The notes: a model not told the origin generated them from the sequence alone. DNA of 64,000 bases from Paenibacillus selenitireducens (GCF_002021565.1 NZ_MSZX01000006.1:124027-188026), one strand, 5' to 3'; positions 1 through 8,242 are shown, counted from the first letter of the stretch. Made by a program: numbers and translations.

Positions 1-1189
1 CAGCTACAACTTGGCAATGGATATCTTGGGCAAAAGCCATAATGGCCTTCAGCAGCGATTCCTTCGCTGCCACACGATCGATCTGCTGAATCAGCGACTT
101 ATCAATTTTGATAATGTCCGGGATAATCTCGAGGATGGACTGCAGACTCGAATACCCAGTTCCCGCGTCGTCAATAGCTAGACGGAACCCATGCCCACGC
201 AGCTTATGTATCACTTTGGAGATGATCTCAAAATTACGAATCAAGTGCTGCTCAGTAATCTCGAAAATAATCTGGCATGATTCGATGCCATACGCTGAAG
301 TCCATCGTCTTACATTGCGCTCGAAGTAAGGGTGGCTGAGGGTTACGGCCGTGATATTAATGAACACCTGATTCTGTATTTGCTTCAAACGGACCTCTTC
401 GAAAGCTTTCTGGATCACGACAAATTCCAATTCAGACAGCAATTGCACCCGGTCTGCATATTCGAATAGATTCTCCGGACCATGGAACACGGTATTCTCA
501 GGTCCGCGCGTTAAAATTTCATAACCGAATACATCCCCTGTCTCCAGATTCATGACCGGCTGGGCTAACACGGAAATATCTTTATGCAGAATAATATCGT
601 TCAACTGTTGCTTTAACGTATTGTACGGTGTTGACATGGCGCCGACAGCAGCCGACCATGCTTCTTGCAAAGCTTGGTGAATCGCTAACTGCTCATCTGC
701 AATGGCGTTAGACAATTGTGTCGCAGCGCTAATAACCTGAACCGAGATGTCCTGCTTCTGAAGTTCAAAATTCAAATCCGTCTGAATGGATTTGCCGATG
801 AGAATGGCTAGGGTATCCGTCTCTTGTGCCGAAAAAATGCTCGGCTCTTGAATAAAAATACCATACACATTCGTCTGTAGCTGTTTCACACCGATTAATC
901 GGGATTCATCTACATACTCCATCATGGTCTCACGCATAACCTGCTCTAGCGTCGTGGTAATGAAGCGAACGGTCTCCGCAGGATAGTGTCGAATGAGTTC
1001 ATCAAATTGTTGGATACTTATCAAAACGAGAGAGCACACATGCCCGTTTTTGCGGGCTTTTCGAACCAATCCAACAACCGGATCGCGAACGATAAAATGA
1101 GGCGGCAATACCTTCATCGAACGATTGGTTCGTGTTAGCATACTATAGGTTTTCAAGCGTTGTAACCAATGCTGAAATACGGTATTCAT
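1..1189 (-). CDS. EAL-domain c-di-GMP phosphodiesterase (3' end outside the window)
   Basis: Read leftward from ATG at 1189 (protein begins MNTVFQHWLQRLKTY); no stop before base 1, so the C-terminus is missing. The N-terminal ~200 residues form a poorly conserved sensor or degenerate GGDEF-like region. The C-terminal half is an EAL domain: YEILTRGP supplies the signature Glu, FINITAV the metal-binding Asn, EITE a second Glu, IDDAGTGYSS the Asp pair and IKIDKSL the Lys. All residues usually needed for hydrolysis of cyclic di-GMP to pGpG appear present, so an active enzyme is inferred. It is transcribed in the same direction as the met operon behind it, separated by about 90 bp. Family assignment is firm; the input signal is not visible. 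Confidence 0.88.
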   Translation of the reverse strand, partial: MNTVFQHWLQRLKTYSMLTRTNRSMKVLPPHFIVRDPVVGLVRKARKNGHVCSLVLISIQQFDELIRHYPAETVRFITTTLEQVMRETMMEYVDESRLIGVKQLQTNVYGIFIQEPSIFSAQETDTLAILIGKSIQTDLNFELQKQDISVQVISAATQLSNAIADEQLAIHQALQEAWSAAVGAMSTPYNTLKQQLNDIILHKDISVLAQPVMNLETGDVFGYEILTRGPENTVFHGPENLFEYADRVQLLSELEFVVIQKAFEEVRLKQIQNQVFINITAVTLSHPYFERNVRRWTSAYGIESCQIIFEITEQHLIRNFEIISKVIHKLRGHGFRLAIDDAGTGYSSLQSILEIIPDIIKIDKSLIQQIDRVAAKESLLKAIMAFAQDIHCQVVA

Positions 1190-1281
1190 ACGTTACGCAT
1201 GCCCCCTTGTATCCAAGTTGTTCGTGACTAACTTGATTGTCTCAATTTTATCACAGCAGGACATGAAGTAAAATTAGAATT

Positions 1282-2448
1282 TTAGTCTTCTTGCAGCGCA
1301 TTCGCCAGATCTGCAATGAGGTCTTCAATATGTTCAAGCCCTACAGAATAACGCAGTAAGCCGTCCGTAATTCCCTTCTCCAACCGTACTTCACGCGGCA
1401 TGGATGCATGGGACATCATCGCAGGGTAGGATAGGATACTTTCCACCGCTCCAAGACTTACAGCCACAAGTGGATACTTCACTTTATTCAGCACTTTTTT
1501 GGCACGCTCGCCTGAACCTACATCAAAAGATACCACCGCTCCGTATCCTGCGGATTGCTTCTCATGGATTTCACGGCCCGGGTGATTCTCTAGACCTGGG
1601 TAATATACTTTTGAAATCGACGGTTCTTGCTCAAGCCACTTTGCTAGCTGGATCGCACTCTTCTCGGAGTGTGCCATACGCGCTTCTAGCGTCTTCATAC
1701 CGCGCATTAATAACCAGCTCTCTTGCGTACTCAGAACAGATCCCATACCATTCTGCAAATATTTGACTTGGCGTCCCAATTCTTCGGTAGCGGTAACCGC
1801 CAGTCCGGCAAGAACGTCGCTATGTCCCCCTAAGAATTTCGTTGCGCTGTGCAGAACCAAGTCGACACCCAGCTCGATTGGACGTTGATGATAAGGTGTC
1901 ATAAAGGTATTATCCAGCATCGTTAAGAGTCCATGCTCCTTCGCCCAAGAGGCAACCGCTGCGATATCCGTTATTTTCAAAGTCGGATTGGACGGGGTCT
2001 CCATAAAGATCCCCTTCGTATTCGCTTGCAGAGCTGACTTCACTTGGTCCAGATCAGTCATGTCGACGAACGTTGTCTCGATATTCATGCGGCTTAGAAT
2101 CGTAGTCAGGAAACGATAGGTTCCCCCGTATACGTCTTCGGTCACGATCACATGATCCCCCGCGGAGAATAACAAAAATGCCGTTGAAATCGCTGACATA
2201 CCGGAAGGGAAGGCATAGCCTTTCGCCCCTCCCTCAAGCAATGCAATATAATCTTCTAACGCCTGACGCGTAGGATTTCCTGAACGGGAGTAATCATGTG
2301 TCGGCGGATTAAAAATGTCATGATGATGAAACGTAGAGGCTTGATAAATAGGCACGCTGGATGCCCCGGTGGTCTCATCAATCTCACTGCCGAAATGAAT
2401 CAATTTGGTTGCAAATTTACGATTTTGCGGATCCAATGGTTGTGTCAT
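1282..2448 (-). CDS. metC: Cystathionine beta-lyase / trans-sulfuration PLP enzyme
   Basis: A 388-residue enzyme of the Cys/Met-metabolism PLP family (fold type I), full length. The Schiff-base Lys is in HSATKFLGGHSD, the phosphate-binding region in FPSGMSAIST, and DNTFMTPYHQRP is the conserved cofactor/substrate segment. It is last in the riboswitch-controlled operon metA-metI-metC and its ATG lies 3 bases after the stop of the preceding paralogue, so the two are translationally coupled. By analogy with the Bacillus metI-metC pair, it should cleave cystathionine to homocysteine. Sequence alone does not exclude cystathionine gamma-lyase or O-acetylhomoserine sulfhydrylase activity, which are common in this family. 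Confidence 0.85.
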   Translation of the reverse strand: MTQPLDPQNRKFATKLIHFGSEIDETTGASSVPIYQASTFHHHDIFNPPTHDYSRSGNPTRQALEDYIALLEGGAKGYAFPSGMSAISTAFLLFSAGDHVIVTEDVYGGTYRFLTTILSRMNIETTFVDMTDLDQVKSALQANTKGIFMETPSNPTLKITDIAAVASWAKEHGLLTMLDNTFMTPYHQRPIELGVDLVLHSATKFLGGHSDVLAGLAVTATEELGRQVKYLQNGMGSVLSTQESWLLMRGMKTLEARMAHSEKSAIQLAKWLEQEPSISKVYYPGLENHPGREIHEKQSAGYGAVVSFDVGSGERAKKVLNKVKYPLVAVSLGAVESILSYPAMMSHASMPREVRLEKGITDGLLRYSVGLEHIEDLIADLANALQED

Positions 2449-2451
2449 CGT

Positions 2452-3621
2452 CTATGCCCCCTCAATTTCTTGTCTTGCCATTTCAATCGCAAGCGAAAGG
2501 TCTGCAATAATGTCATCGACATGTTCAATCCCAACGGAGAAGCGTAATAGACGGTCATCGACCCCGACTTGCTCACGAATCTCAATCGGAATATCCGCAT
2601 GGGTCTGAACGGCTGGATACGTCATCAAGGACTCAACCCCGCCTAAACTTTCCGCAAAAGCAATGAGTTGGATATGACGCAGGATCGGTTCAATGTATCT
2701 TGCATCCTTCATTTTGAAAGAGAAAATCCCCGTGTTCCCTGACGATTGTTTCTTCTGAATATCGTATCCCGGGTGATCTGGCAGTCCCGGATAATAGACT
2801 TGATCCACGGAGGGATGCTCTTGTAGATAAGTTGCCACGCGTGTTGCGTTATATTCATGACGTTCCATGCGAAGTGCTAACGTCTTCATGCCGCGCATTA
2901 ATTGATAGCTGTCACTTGGAGCAAGAACCGCACCAATCGAATTATGTAAGAATCCGATTTCTTCCGACAATTCTTTTCCCTTTGTAATAATTAACCCGGC
3001 TAAGACATCATTATGCCCGCCCAAATATTTCGTTGCGCTATGAACGACAATATCTGCACCGAGTTCAATCGGACGTTGGAGGAAAGGAGTCAACAAGGTG
3101 TTATCGACAATCGTCAGCATATTTTTGTGCTTCGCCCAAGACGCCACGGCTTCTATATCTGTCACCATCATTAACGGATTGGTCGGCGTCTCAATAACGA
3201 CTGCTTTTGTATTCGATTGATATACTTTTTCCAAGGCGTCAAAATCATTCGTATCCACGTATGAAGCTGTTACGCCAAAACGCGACATGATTTTTTCAAG
3301 CAAACGGAATGTTCCTCCATATAAATCAACCGAGACAATCAGGTGATCCCCCTGGCTAAACTTCGCGAACACCGTCTGCAAGGCAGCCATGCCTGAACTA
3401 CAGGCGAATGCTGCATCGCCGCTCTCCAGCTTCGCAACCGCTTCTTCCAAGACGCAACGCGTTGGATTTTTCGTACGAATGTAATCAAATCCGGTACTCT
3501 GTCCTAGCTTGGGATGTCGAAAGGCAGTGGCTTGATAAATCGGATAGGTAATCGCACCGGTTACCGGTTCTTCAATCGAACCGATTTGCGCGAGGCGGCT
3601 TTCAATTTTGTATTCAGACAT
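2452..3621 (-). CDS. metI: Cystathionine gamma-synthase / O-acetylhomoserine thiolyase
   Basis: A 389-residue PLP enzyme paralogous to the downstream gene, with the PLP Lys in HSATKYLGGHND, the SSGMAALQT motif and DNTLLTPFLQRP. It begins at ATG 3621 behind a GGAGGAG ribosome site. In the Bacillus-type pathway MetI condenses an activated homoserine ester with cysteine (or sulfide) to give cystathionine (or homocysteine). The upstream metA product supplies the activated homoserine and metC completes the route, so the operon encodes homoserine to homocysteine conversion. Cytoplasmic enzyme, controlled by the SAM riboswitch ahead of metA. Confidence 0.85.
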   Translation of the reverse strand: MSEYKIESRLAQIGSIEEPVTGAITYPIYQATAFRHPKLGQSTGFDYIRTKNPTRCVLEEAVAKLESGDAAFACSSGMAALQTVFAKFSQGDHLIVSVDLYGGTFRLLEKIMSRFGVTASYVDTNDFDALEKVYQSNTKAVVIETPTNPLMMVTDIEAVASWAKHKNMLTIVDNTLLTPFLQRPIELGADIVVHSATKYLGGHNDVLAGLIITKGKELSEEIGFLHNSIGAVLAPSDSYQLMRGMKTLALRMERHEYNATRVATYLQEHPSVDQVYYPGLPDHPGYDIQKKQSSGNTGIFSFKMKDARYIEPILRHIQLIAFAESLGGVESLMTYPAVQTHADIPIEIREQVGVDDRLLRFSVGIEHVDDIIADLSLAIEMARQEIEGA

Positions 3622-3642
3622 GTTGATGACTCCTCCTCTTAT

Positions 3643-4560
3643 TTAAATCCCTGATCCTAGATCATAAGGTGTTTCTTGATATACATAGTAATTCAACCAA
3701 TTAGAGAATAATAAGTTGGCATGGGCGCGCCATAACGATTTCGGAATCCGTGTAGGATCATCATTAGGATAATAATTTCTTGGGATTGCCACATCGAGCC
3801 CCTTCGCCACATCACGATCATACTCCCATTTTAATGTAAGCGGATCGTACTCGGAATGGCCTGTCACGAAAATTTGACGACCGTCCTTGGTCGCGACCAA
3901 GTAGACGCCTGCCTCTTCGGACTCGGACAAGATATCAAGCTGAGGAATATTCGCAATATCTTCACGTCGAACTTCCGTATGGCGTGATTGCGGTACGAAA
4001 AATTGCTCGTCGAATCCGCGCAGAAGACCCACATTAGGTTTGCTGATCTCATGAGGGAATACGCCAAAGCACTTCTCTTCCAACGCGTATTTCGGAACAC
4101 CGAAATGATAATATAAGCCTGCTTGGGAGGCCCAACAAATATGCATCGTCGAAGTGACATGCGTCTTGCTCCATTCAAAGATCTGCTGAAGTTCTTCCCA
4201 ATAGTTTACTTCTTCGAAATCCATTTGCTCGACCGGCGCACCTGTAACGATCATACCGTCGAACCGGCGATGACGAATATCTTCGAAGGTATGATAGAAC
4301 GTTTCTAAATGCTCGGCTGATGTATTTTTGGACGTATGCGATTTCGGGTGCAGCAATACCACATCCACTTGAAGCGGTGTGTTCCCGATTAGTCGCAGAA
4401 GCTGCGTTTCCGTCGTTTCCTTCGTAGGCATTAAGTTTAAAATAACAATTTGCAGCGGACGAATATCTTGTTTATAGGCTGTGCTGTCATCCATCACAAA
4501 AATGTTCTCATTGTTCAATATTTCTTTTGCTGGCAATGAATCTGGAACTTTAATCGGCAT
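3643..4560 (-). CDS. metA: Homoserine O-acetyltransferase, MetA family
   Basis: A 305-residue member of the MetA (homoserine transacylase, glutamine-amidotransferase-like) family. Counting from the ATG, the nucleophile is Cys142 ([10 protein letters not shown]) and the catalytic His/Glu are in VTGHSEYD. Residue 111 is Glu (GAPVEQMDF). In characterised MetA proteins Glu at this position goes with acetyl-CoA and Gly with succinyl-CoA, so acetyl transfer is inferred despite the family's historical 'succinyltransferase' name. First gene of the met operon, with an AAGGAGAG ribosome site directly ahead of the ATG. Confidence 0.92.
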   Translation of the reverse strand: MPIKVPDSLPAKEILNNENIFVMDDSTAYKQDIRPLQIVILNLMPTKETTETQLLRLIGNTPLQVDVVLLHPKSHTSKNTSAEHLETFYHTFEDIRHRRFDGMIVTGAPVEQMDFEEVNYWEELQQIFEWSKTHVTSTMHICWASQAGLYYHFGVPKYALEEKCFGVFPHEISKPNVGLLRGFDEQFFVPQSRHTEVRREDIANIPQLDILSESEEAGVYLVATKDGRQIFVTGHSEYDPLTLKWEYDRDVAKGLDVAIPRNYYPNDDPTRIPKSLWRAHANLLFSNWLNYYVYQETPYDLGSGI

Positions 4561-4616
4561 TATTCATCTCTCCTTGTTGGCACCTAAATGTAATTGTTTT
4601 GTTGTAAGGAGGCATT

Positions 4617-4648
4617 AAAAAAAAGGCCTCCCTACATGAGAAGGCCTT
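4617..4648 (-). terminator. Riboswitch-controlled intrinsic terminator of the met operon
   Basis: On the minus strand AAGGCCTT, a loop of about a dozen bases, AGGCCT and then a run of T residues, lying between the SAM aptamer and the metA start. This is the expression platform: with SAM bound the hairpin forms and transcription stops before metA. Confidence 0.85.
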
Positions 4649-4669
4649 CATTCACAATTTCAGGCGCCT

Positions 4670-4785
4670 CTCTCATCTCTCAGAATTGATTACGAATAAT
4701 CGCTTCCGCAAGAATTAGCACCGTGCTTTTCAGTCGGTTGCCGGGTATCATCGGGCTGGTCCCTCCACCTACTCTTGATAAGAAG
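4670..4785 (-). promoter_or_regulatory. SAM-I (S-box) riboswitch aptamer
   Basis: The minus strand carries the S-box signature in order: CTTATCAAGAG, GGTGGAGGGA, CCCGATGATACCCGGCAACC, GGTGCTAATTC, TGCGGAA and the closing GAGAGATGAGAG. It precedes a terminator and metA, the expected position for a SAM-sensing attenuator of methionine biosynthesis. The T-rich start of the transcript is near 4790; no convincing -35/-10 pair was fixed upstream. Confidence 0.95.
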
Positions 4786-4939
4786 ATAGCAAAAAAATAT
4801 TCAGTTATACTATTTCCTACTTTAATCCAAATTTTAAGGAACGTCAATACACTTCCCTGCAGCCAATTAAGTTTTTCGTTACCGCACATTTCGCCGTTTT
4901 AACCCATATTGTATTTTATCTTCAGCACATGTTTTTTTA

Positions 4940-4968
4940 TTGCTTGTATAGTACTTGCGAGTTATACT
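4940..4968 (+). promoter_or_regulatory. Candidate sigma-A promoter for corA
   Basis: TTGCTT at 4940-4945 and TATACT at 4963-4968 with a 17-bp spacer, pointing toward corA and giving a leader of about 175 nt. Good match to the housekeeping consensus; not tested. Confidence 0.6.
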
Positions 4969-5003
4969 AAAACGAGTGTTCAGCAGATTACAGTGAGGTG
5001 AGA

Positions 5004-5039
5004 ATGGATGGACGGCGACCCGATACCAACGAGGTGTAA
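5004..5039 (+). CDS. Possible corA leader peptide (11 codons)
   Basis: ATG at 5004 follows GAGGTGAGA, a plausible ribosome site, and encodes MDGRRPDTNEV before a stop, within the long leader of corA. Short translated leaders that sense Mg2+ or Pro/Arg supply are known ahead of some enterobacterial Mg2+ transporters. Here that role is only a hypothesis. Downstream, GTCGG...CCGAC and GCGC...GCGC could pair into a hairpin ahead of corA. Confidence 0.3.
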   Translation: MDGRRPDTNEV

Positions 5040-5153
5040 GTGTATTGGACAATTGAATAAGAATGAAATCTGTCGGTCGCGCCAGAAGTCTGTCTATTAA
5101 GACCTCTCCCTTGCGCCCCGACCTGATTCATTCGGGATGAGGGGTGAAATCAG

Positions 5154-6089
5154 ATGAAAATCCGTTTGGTACAAGATGGTGTTTTTAGTACCGTCGAAGA
5201 TATTAACGAGGCCATTAATCCTCCAACGAATGGCTTTTACTGGATTGATGCCGATGTAGATGATCTCATCGTACTTCAACCGTTATTTACGCTGCATGAC
5301 TTGGCCGTGGAGGACTGTTTAAGTGAAGAAGAGCAGCGCCCGAAGATTGAAATCTATGAAGGGCATTATTTTATCGTTATTAACAGCATTCGGTTCGATG
5401 ATGAGGAAATCTTCCTCCGTGCATTGAACATGTTCTTAGGCAAACATTATATTATTACGGTAACCAAACAAAAAATTAATGAACTTCGTACGGTGAAGCC
5501 GATTCTGTGGGAACAAGAGGTCAATCGACCCGATCGGTTCTTATATCACCTGGTCGACCTTGTTGTCGACAGCTACTTCTCTGTCGGTGATCGAATTGAA
5601 GATAAGATCGAACATCTGGAAGAAGATATCGTGCTCCATACGAAGAAAACCCACCTCAATGAAATTATCGGATTGCGTTCCGAAATTCTGTGGTTAAAGA
5701 AAGTTCTTGGGCCGCAGAAAGACGTGATCGCAACGTTAAATAAAAAAGATCTGCGTCTGATCGACGATCAGCTCCAGAAGTACTTCAGTGATATCTATGA
5801 GAATGCCGTCAAAATATCAGAGACCTTCGATACGTTCCGCGATCTCATGGGCAACTTACGAGAAGCTTACCAGTCCAGCGTAGCGAACCGAGCGAATGAT
5901 ATTATGAGGGTGTTCACAGCCTTAACTACGATATTCATGCCGCTGACGATCATTACAGGGATTTACGGCATGAACTTTACGAATATGCCTGAGTTAGATT
6001 GGTCCTACGGATACTATATCGTATTAGGCGCCATGCTCTGCTTAGGGGTTGGCATGTTCTTCCTTTTCAAGAAGAAAGATTGGTTATGA
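5154..6089 (+). CDS. corA: CorA-family magnesium/cobalt channel
   Basis: 311 residues, the usual CorA length. The N-terminal cytoplasmic domain is followed by a long stalk helix and two C-terminal membrane helices. The first ends in the selectivity motif YGMNFTNMPE; the second is IVLGAMLCLGVGMFFLF followed by a basic KKKDWL tail. It should form a homopentameric inner-membrane channel for Mg2+ uptake. The ATG is preceded by GGGGTGA. It stands alone between its own promoter and a terminator hairpin at 6096. Confidence 0.95.
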   Translation: MKIRLVQDGVFSTVEDINEAINPPTNGFYWIDADVDDLIVLQPLFTLHDLAVEDCLSEEEQRPKIEIYEGHYFIVINSIRFDDEEIFLRALNMFLGKHYIITVTKQKINELRTVKPILWEQEVNRPDRFLYHLVDLVVDSYFSVGDRIEDKIEHLEEDIVLHTKKTHLNEIIGLRSEILWLKKVLGPQKDVIATLNKKDLRLIDDQLQKYFSDIYENAVKISETFDTFRDLMGNLREAYQSSVANRANDIMRVFTALTTIFMPLTIITGIYGMNFTNMPELDWSYGYYIVLGAMLCLGVGMFFLFKKKDWL

Positions 6090-6095
6090 ACAGAG

Positions 6096-6135
6096 AGGAC
6101 GTGATTGCTGGGAGGTTCCCACGATCACGTCCTTT
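6096..6135. terminator. Bidirectional terminator between corA and the HRDC gene
   Basis: AGGACGTGAT pairs with ATCACGTCCT across an 18-base loop and is followed by TTTCTC on the plus strand. It sits between two convergent genes, 7 bases after the corA stop and 6 bases before the end of the HRDC gene, and can serve both. Confidence 0.75.
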
Positions 6136-6140
6136 CTCAT

Positions 6141-7145
6141 TTATCCCGCTTGCTGCACCACATCACGTTGACGACGATAGCGGATTCGAACAAGGCGAAT
6201 TCGCTCGTATAGTATGGAGCTCTGATCTCCCTGCAACCCGATCTCGCCGTATACATCGAGCAGGATCGGCTTCAAATACCGCTCGCCGCCACGCTCCATG
6301 CTGGACCAAATGGCAGCTTGTTCGTCAGCCGGCACCTGTCTTAACTCAGCTTCGATTAAAGCGTCTGTCTCATACCCTTCGCGTTCTAATGCCTCGACGG
6401 CGATGATGATATTTCGGCGAGACATCTGACAGTGATGCTCTAGATCTGCAATGGAGTAACCTTGTTGAACCCCTTCAAGAATCTGACGATGGGTTGCTAA
6501 ACGTTCCATATCCTGCTTATACTTGATTTCTTTTTGTTTGAAAAGCCACTGCGAGTATTCCTCCTGGGATACATGTTCCTTGACCCAATCTAATGGAAAG
6601 TCATGCGTACGCTGTTGTTCCTGCATCAACGTAATAATCTCTTCTCCGTATTGCTTGATTTTGTTCTCCCCGAAACCAGGCAGCTGCAATAATTCTTCCA
6701 TCGTCTGCGGCATGTACACACTTAATAAACGAAGCATTCGGTTCGTTGCGATAAAGTATGGTGCTTTGCGATCCGCGGATGCACGGGATCTTCGCCATGT
6801 GTTCAACATCGCGTACAAATTGTCATTCGGATATAAATCACTATAGCAGGCTAGTAATTGAGAACGATGCTGTCTTCCTTGGCTTTCAGAAACATCCTGT
6901 AACATCCCATCAATTATCGGCTTATAGCCTTCACCCAACTTCACGGCTACACCGTGTCGAAAGGTAGTCAGCAATTCTCCCCACGACGTACCGGAGTACC
7001 ATATCGTCGGTTCCATCTTACCTTCATGCGGTTCACTCCACACCAACTGCCACACGCCATCCGCCTCGCCAATGGATAATTGTGAGGTCACGATACGATC
7101 CTCCTCAGTCGCGCGATCAAAGCTATTCAGAAACACAATATTCAT
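6141..7145 (-). CDS. HRDC-domain protein with C-terminal helix-turn-helix (RQC-like)
   Basis: The start is ATG 7145 (MNIVFLNSFDR), because GGAGGTG lies directly upstream; the reading frame stays open further but without a ribosome site. The 334-residue protein has an N-terminal beta-rich region and a central HRDC domain (about residues 140-215, with LLQLPGFGENKIKQYG as the typical helix-hairpin). The C-terminal part has a helix-turn-helix (YSIADLEHHCQMSRRNIIIAVEALEREGY). HRDC domains bind nucleic acid in RecQ helicases and RNase D; no helicase or nuclease motif is present, so only a nucleic-acid-binding role is inferred. The upstream region contains the terminator of the neighbouring peptidase gene and the prophage attL. 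Confidence 0.75.
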   Translation of the reverse strand: MNIVFLNSFDRATEEDRIVTSQLSIGEADGVWQLVWSEPHEGKMEPTIWYSGTSWGELLTTFRHGVAVKLGEGYKPIIDGMLQDVSESQGRQHRSQLLACYSDLYPNDNLYAMLNTWRRSRASADRKAPYFIATNRMLRLLSVYMPQTMEELLQLPGFGENKIKQYGEEIITLMQEQQRTHDFPLDWVKEHVSQEEYSQWLFKQKEIKYKQDMERLATHRQILEGVQQGYSIADLEHHCQMSRRNIIIAVEALEREGYETDALIEAELRQVPADEQAAIWSSMERGGERYLKPILLDVYGEIGLQGDQSSILYERIRLVRIRYRRQRDVVQQAG

Positions 7146-7182
7146 CTTGCACCTCCATGATTTGAACGAATGAACGCAAAAA

Positions 7183-7214
7183 AGCACCACTCTCACCGAA
7201 GTAAGAGAGGTGCT
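7183..7214 (-). terminator. Host terminator that contains the phage attachment core
   Basis: On the minus strand AGCACCTCTCT, a ten-base loop, AGAGTGGTGCT and a run of T (7177-7183): a strong Rho-independent terminator with one mismatch in the stem. Without the prophage it would follow the S9 peptidase stop (57974, minus strand) by less than 100 bases. Its 5' arm is the att core, so the hairpin stays complete at attL. Confidence 0.8.
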
Positions 7215-7218
7215 ACCT
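7204..7218. other. attL core
   Basis: The 15 bases AGAGAGGTGCTACCT are repeated identically at 57897-57911. Flanking bases differ immediately on both sides, as expected for a tyrosine-recombinase core. The host sequence it interrupts is the 5' arm of a terminator hairpin. Confidence 0.85.
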
Positions 7219-7230
7219 ATTATTGAGGTA

Positions 7231-7339
7231 TAACAAATCGTAACCAAGCGTAACTAAAGATGCCCGTTGTACCAAGGGTTTTGAAGTTTTAGAGTTCATA
7301 TGTATAACTAAGCGTAACAAGTGAATAACAAGCGTTAAT
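7231..7339. repeat. Repeats next to attL, candidate integrase or excisionase arm sites
   Basis: Four copies of a 14-bp element with consensus TAACnAAGCGTAAC start at 7231, 7241, 7305 and about 7326; the last is degenerate (TAACAAGCGTTAAT). They sit 13-120 bp inside attL and no gene covers them. Position and directness fit arm-type binding sites of a Tn916/lambda-family integrase or its excisionase. Confidence 0.55.
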
Positions 7340-7349
7340 AACCCCCACC

Positions 7350-7365
7350 GTGGGCAAAATGTGGG
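7350..7365. repeat. Left copy of a 16-bp repeat found at both prophage ends
   Basis: GTGGGCAAAATGTGGG at 7350-7365 is identical to 57823-57838 and in the same orientation. It is followed in both places by TAGAAT (with one extra base on the right). The copies lie 131 bp and 58 bp inside their att cores, so they are probably arm-type integrase sites. Confidence 0.6.
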
Positions 7366-7395
7366 TAGAATTGTGGGTGCCATTATGGGTAGATT

Positions 7396-7671
7396 TTATT
7401 TAATCTTCACTAGCGCCTTTACAACTCTTCCTATTATACTAATATCATTACATTCATCTTGTGTTAGATCGGGATTAGATGCCGTTAATATAAATTTACA
7501 TCCCTTTCTATCAACTCTCCTTAGTATTATTCCGAAATCATTTACTATTGCAGCTATATCTTGGGGGCCCACTTCTGACTGTCTATTAATCATAACGACA
7601 TCTCCAACATTAATCAGATCTCCCACCATATCATCATTGTTCACTCTAAGGTAAAAATAATCACATTCCAT
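7396..7671 (-). CDS. Orphan S24/LexA-type peptidase domain, catalytic residues lost
   Basis: 91 residues matching only the C-terminal peptidase/dimerisation domain of phage repressors, with no DNA-binding part. Aligned by eye with this prophage's own repressor (56010-56591), FYLRAKGDSM becomes FYLRVNNDDM and EAVLKRV becomes GIILRRV. The catalytic Ser is therefore Asp and the Lys is Arg, while the fold-defining segments (GDVVMINRQ, SNPDLTQDE, IIGRVV) are kept. It cannot be a Ser-Lys protease of the known type. It is divergent from an XRE gene at 7738 across 66 bp. It could be the separated half of a former repressor, or a dominant-negative partner of CI; neither is shown. The ribosome site is weak (AAAGGCGGG). 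Confidence 0.7.
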   Translation of the reverse strand: MECDYFYLRVNNDDMVGDLINVGDVVMINRQSEVGPQDIAAIVNDFGIILRRVDRKGCKFILTASNPDLTQDECNDISIIGRVVKALVKIK

Positions 7672-7737
7672 TAATTATGTCGCCCGCCTTTTGATGTTAT
7701 ACTTTTAATAAATAATATTAATAGGAGAAAACTCTTC

Positions 7738-7965
7738 ATGGAACTTATCTATGAGGGGTGCCATCTTGAACAGGTATTGGAAAGAAGGCGTATGTCTAAA
7801 TCAATTTTTGCTGACAAAATGGGTGTAAATAGATCAGCGGTAACAAATTGGTGTAATGGTACGAACTTTATGAGTATAGACAACCTATTCTTAGCCTGTC
7901 ATATCCTAAAGTGTGAACCAAAAGACATATACAAATACGAGCCTGTTAGAAGAGCAAAGCAGTGA
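7738..7965 (+). CDS. XRE-family (Cro/CI-type) helix-turn-helix regulator
   Basis: 75 residues; the HTH covers about residues 10-65 (VLERRRMSKSIFADKMGVN then RSAVTNWCNGTNFMSIDNL and the stabilising helix to EPKDIYKYEP). The ATG follows AGGAGAAA. It is divergently arranged with the orphan S24 domain, as if HTH and peptidase halves of a repressor were encoded separately on opposite strands. Its likely role is local transcription control near attL; targets are unknown. It resembles the 72-residue regulator at 11748 in size and type. Confidence 0.8.
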   Translation: MELIYEGCHLEQVLERRRMSKSIFADKMGVNRSAVTNWCNGTNFMSIDNLFLACHILKCEPKDIYKYEPVRRAKQ

Positions 7966-8242
7966 AACACTGCGCCCCTCTAGATTATTGTTCAGTATTG
8001 CTGAACAAACCCTTTTGACAAAATAACCTTTAATCATCCCTCCTATTAATTACGGTTACACCAATATGTGAAAATTATACCACTCAACACTTTTGGAACA
8101 TATGATCAAATAATTGAAGAATATTCTCCAACATGGATTAACTGGGTTGATCGAGTTAATTAAACCCTACCATTCGACAAAATCTCTGTTTCTTTGTGCC
8201 TAGCCAGAAATTCAACGGAAATCCTGTCATGCGTCTCCAGAC
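7966..8242. other. Gene-poor stretch
   Basis: Contains the small inverted repeat GTTCAG-tattg-CTGAAC near 7990 without a clear T run, and an unsupported 31-codon GTG frame at 8067-8162 (ending TWINWVDRVN) with no ribosome site. I see no confident gene or RNA here. Confidence 0.4.

Noticed and set aside
108-329. 73-codon rightward frame
   Set aside because: Antisense to the conserved EAL domain; no family resemblance.
4980-5150. M-box (ykoK) magnesium riboswitch ahead of corA
   Set aside because: The GGTGAGGCTCC, GCCACTGCC and GTGCTAAAGCTC blocks of the M-box are absent; only a short GAGGTGAG resemblance, which is better read as a ribosome site.
7738-7965. This XRE gene as the main phage repressor
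   Set aside because: It lacks a peptidase domain and lies at the far end from int. The gene at 56010 has the full CI structure, divergent cro and operators.
8067-8162. 31-codon GTG frame ending TWINWVDRVN
   Set aside because: No ribosome site and no family; perhaps a remnant.
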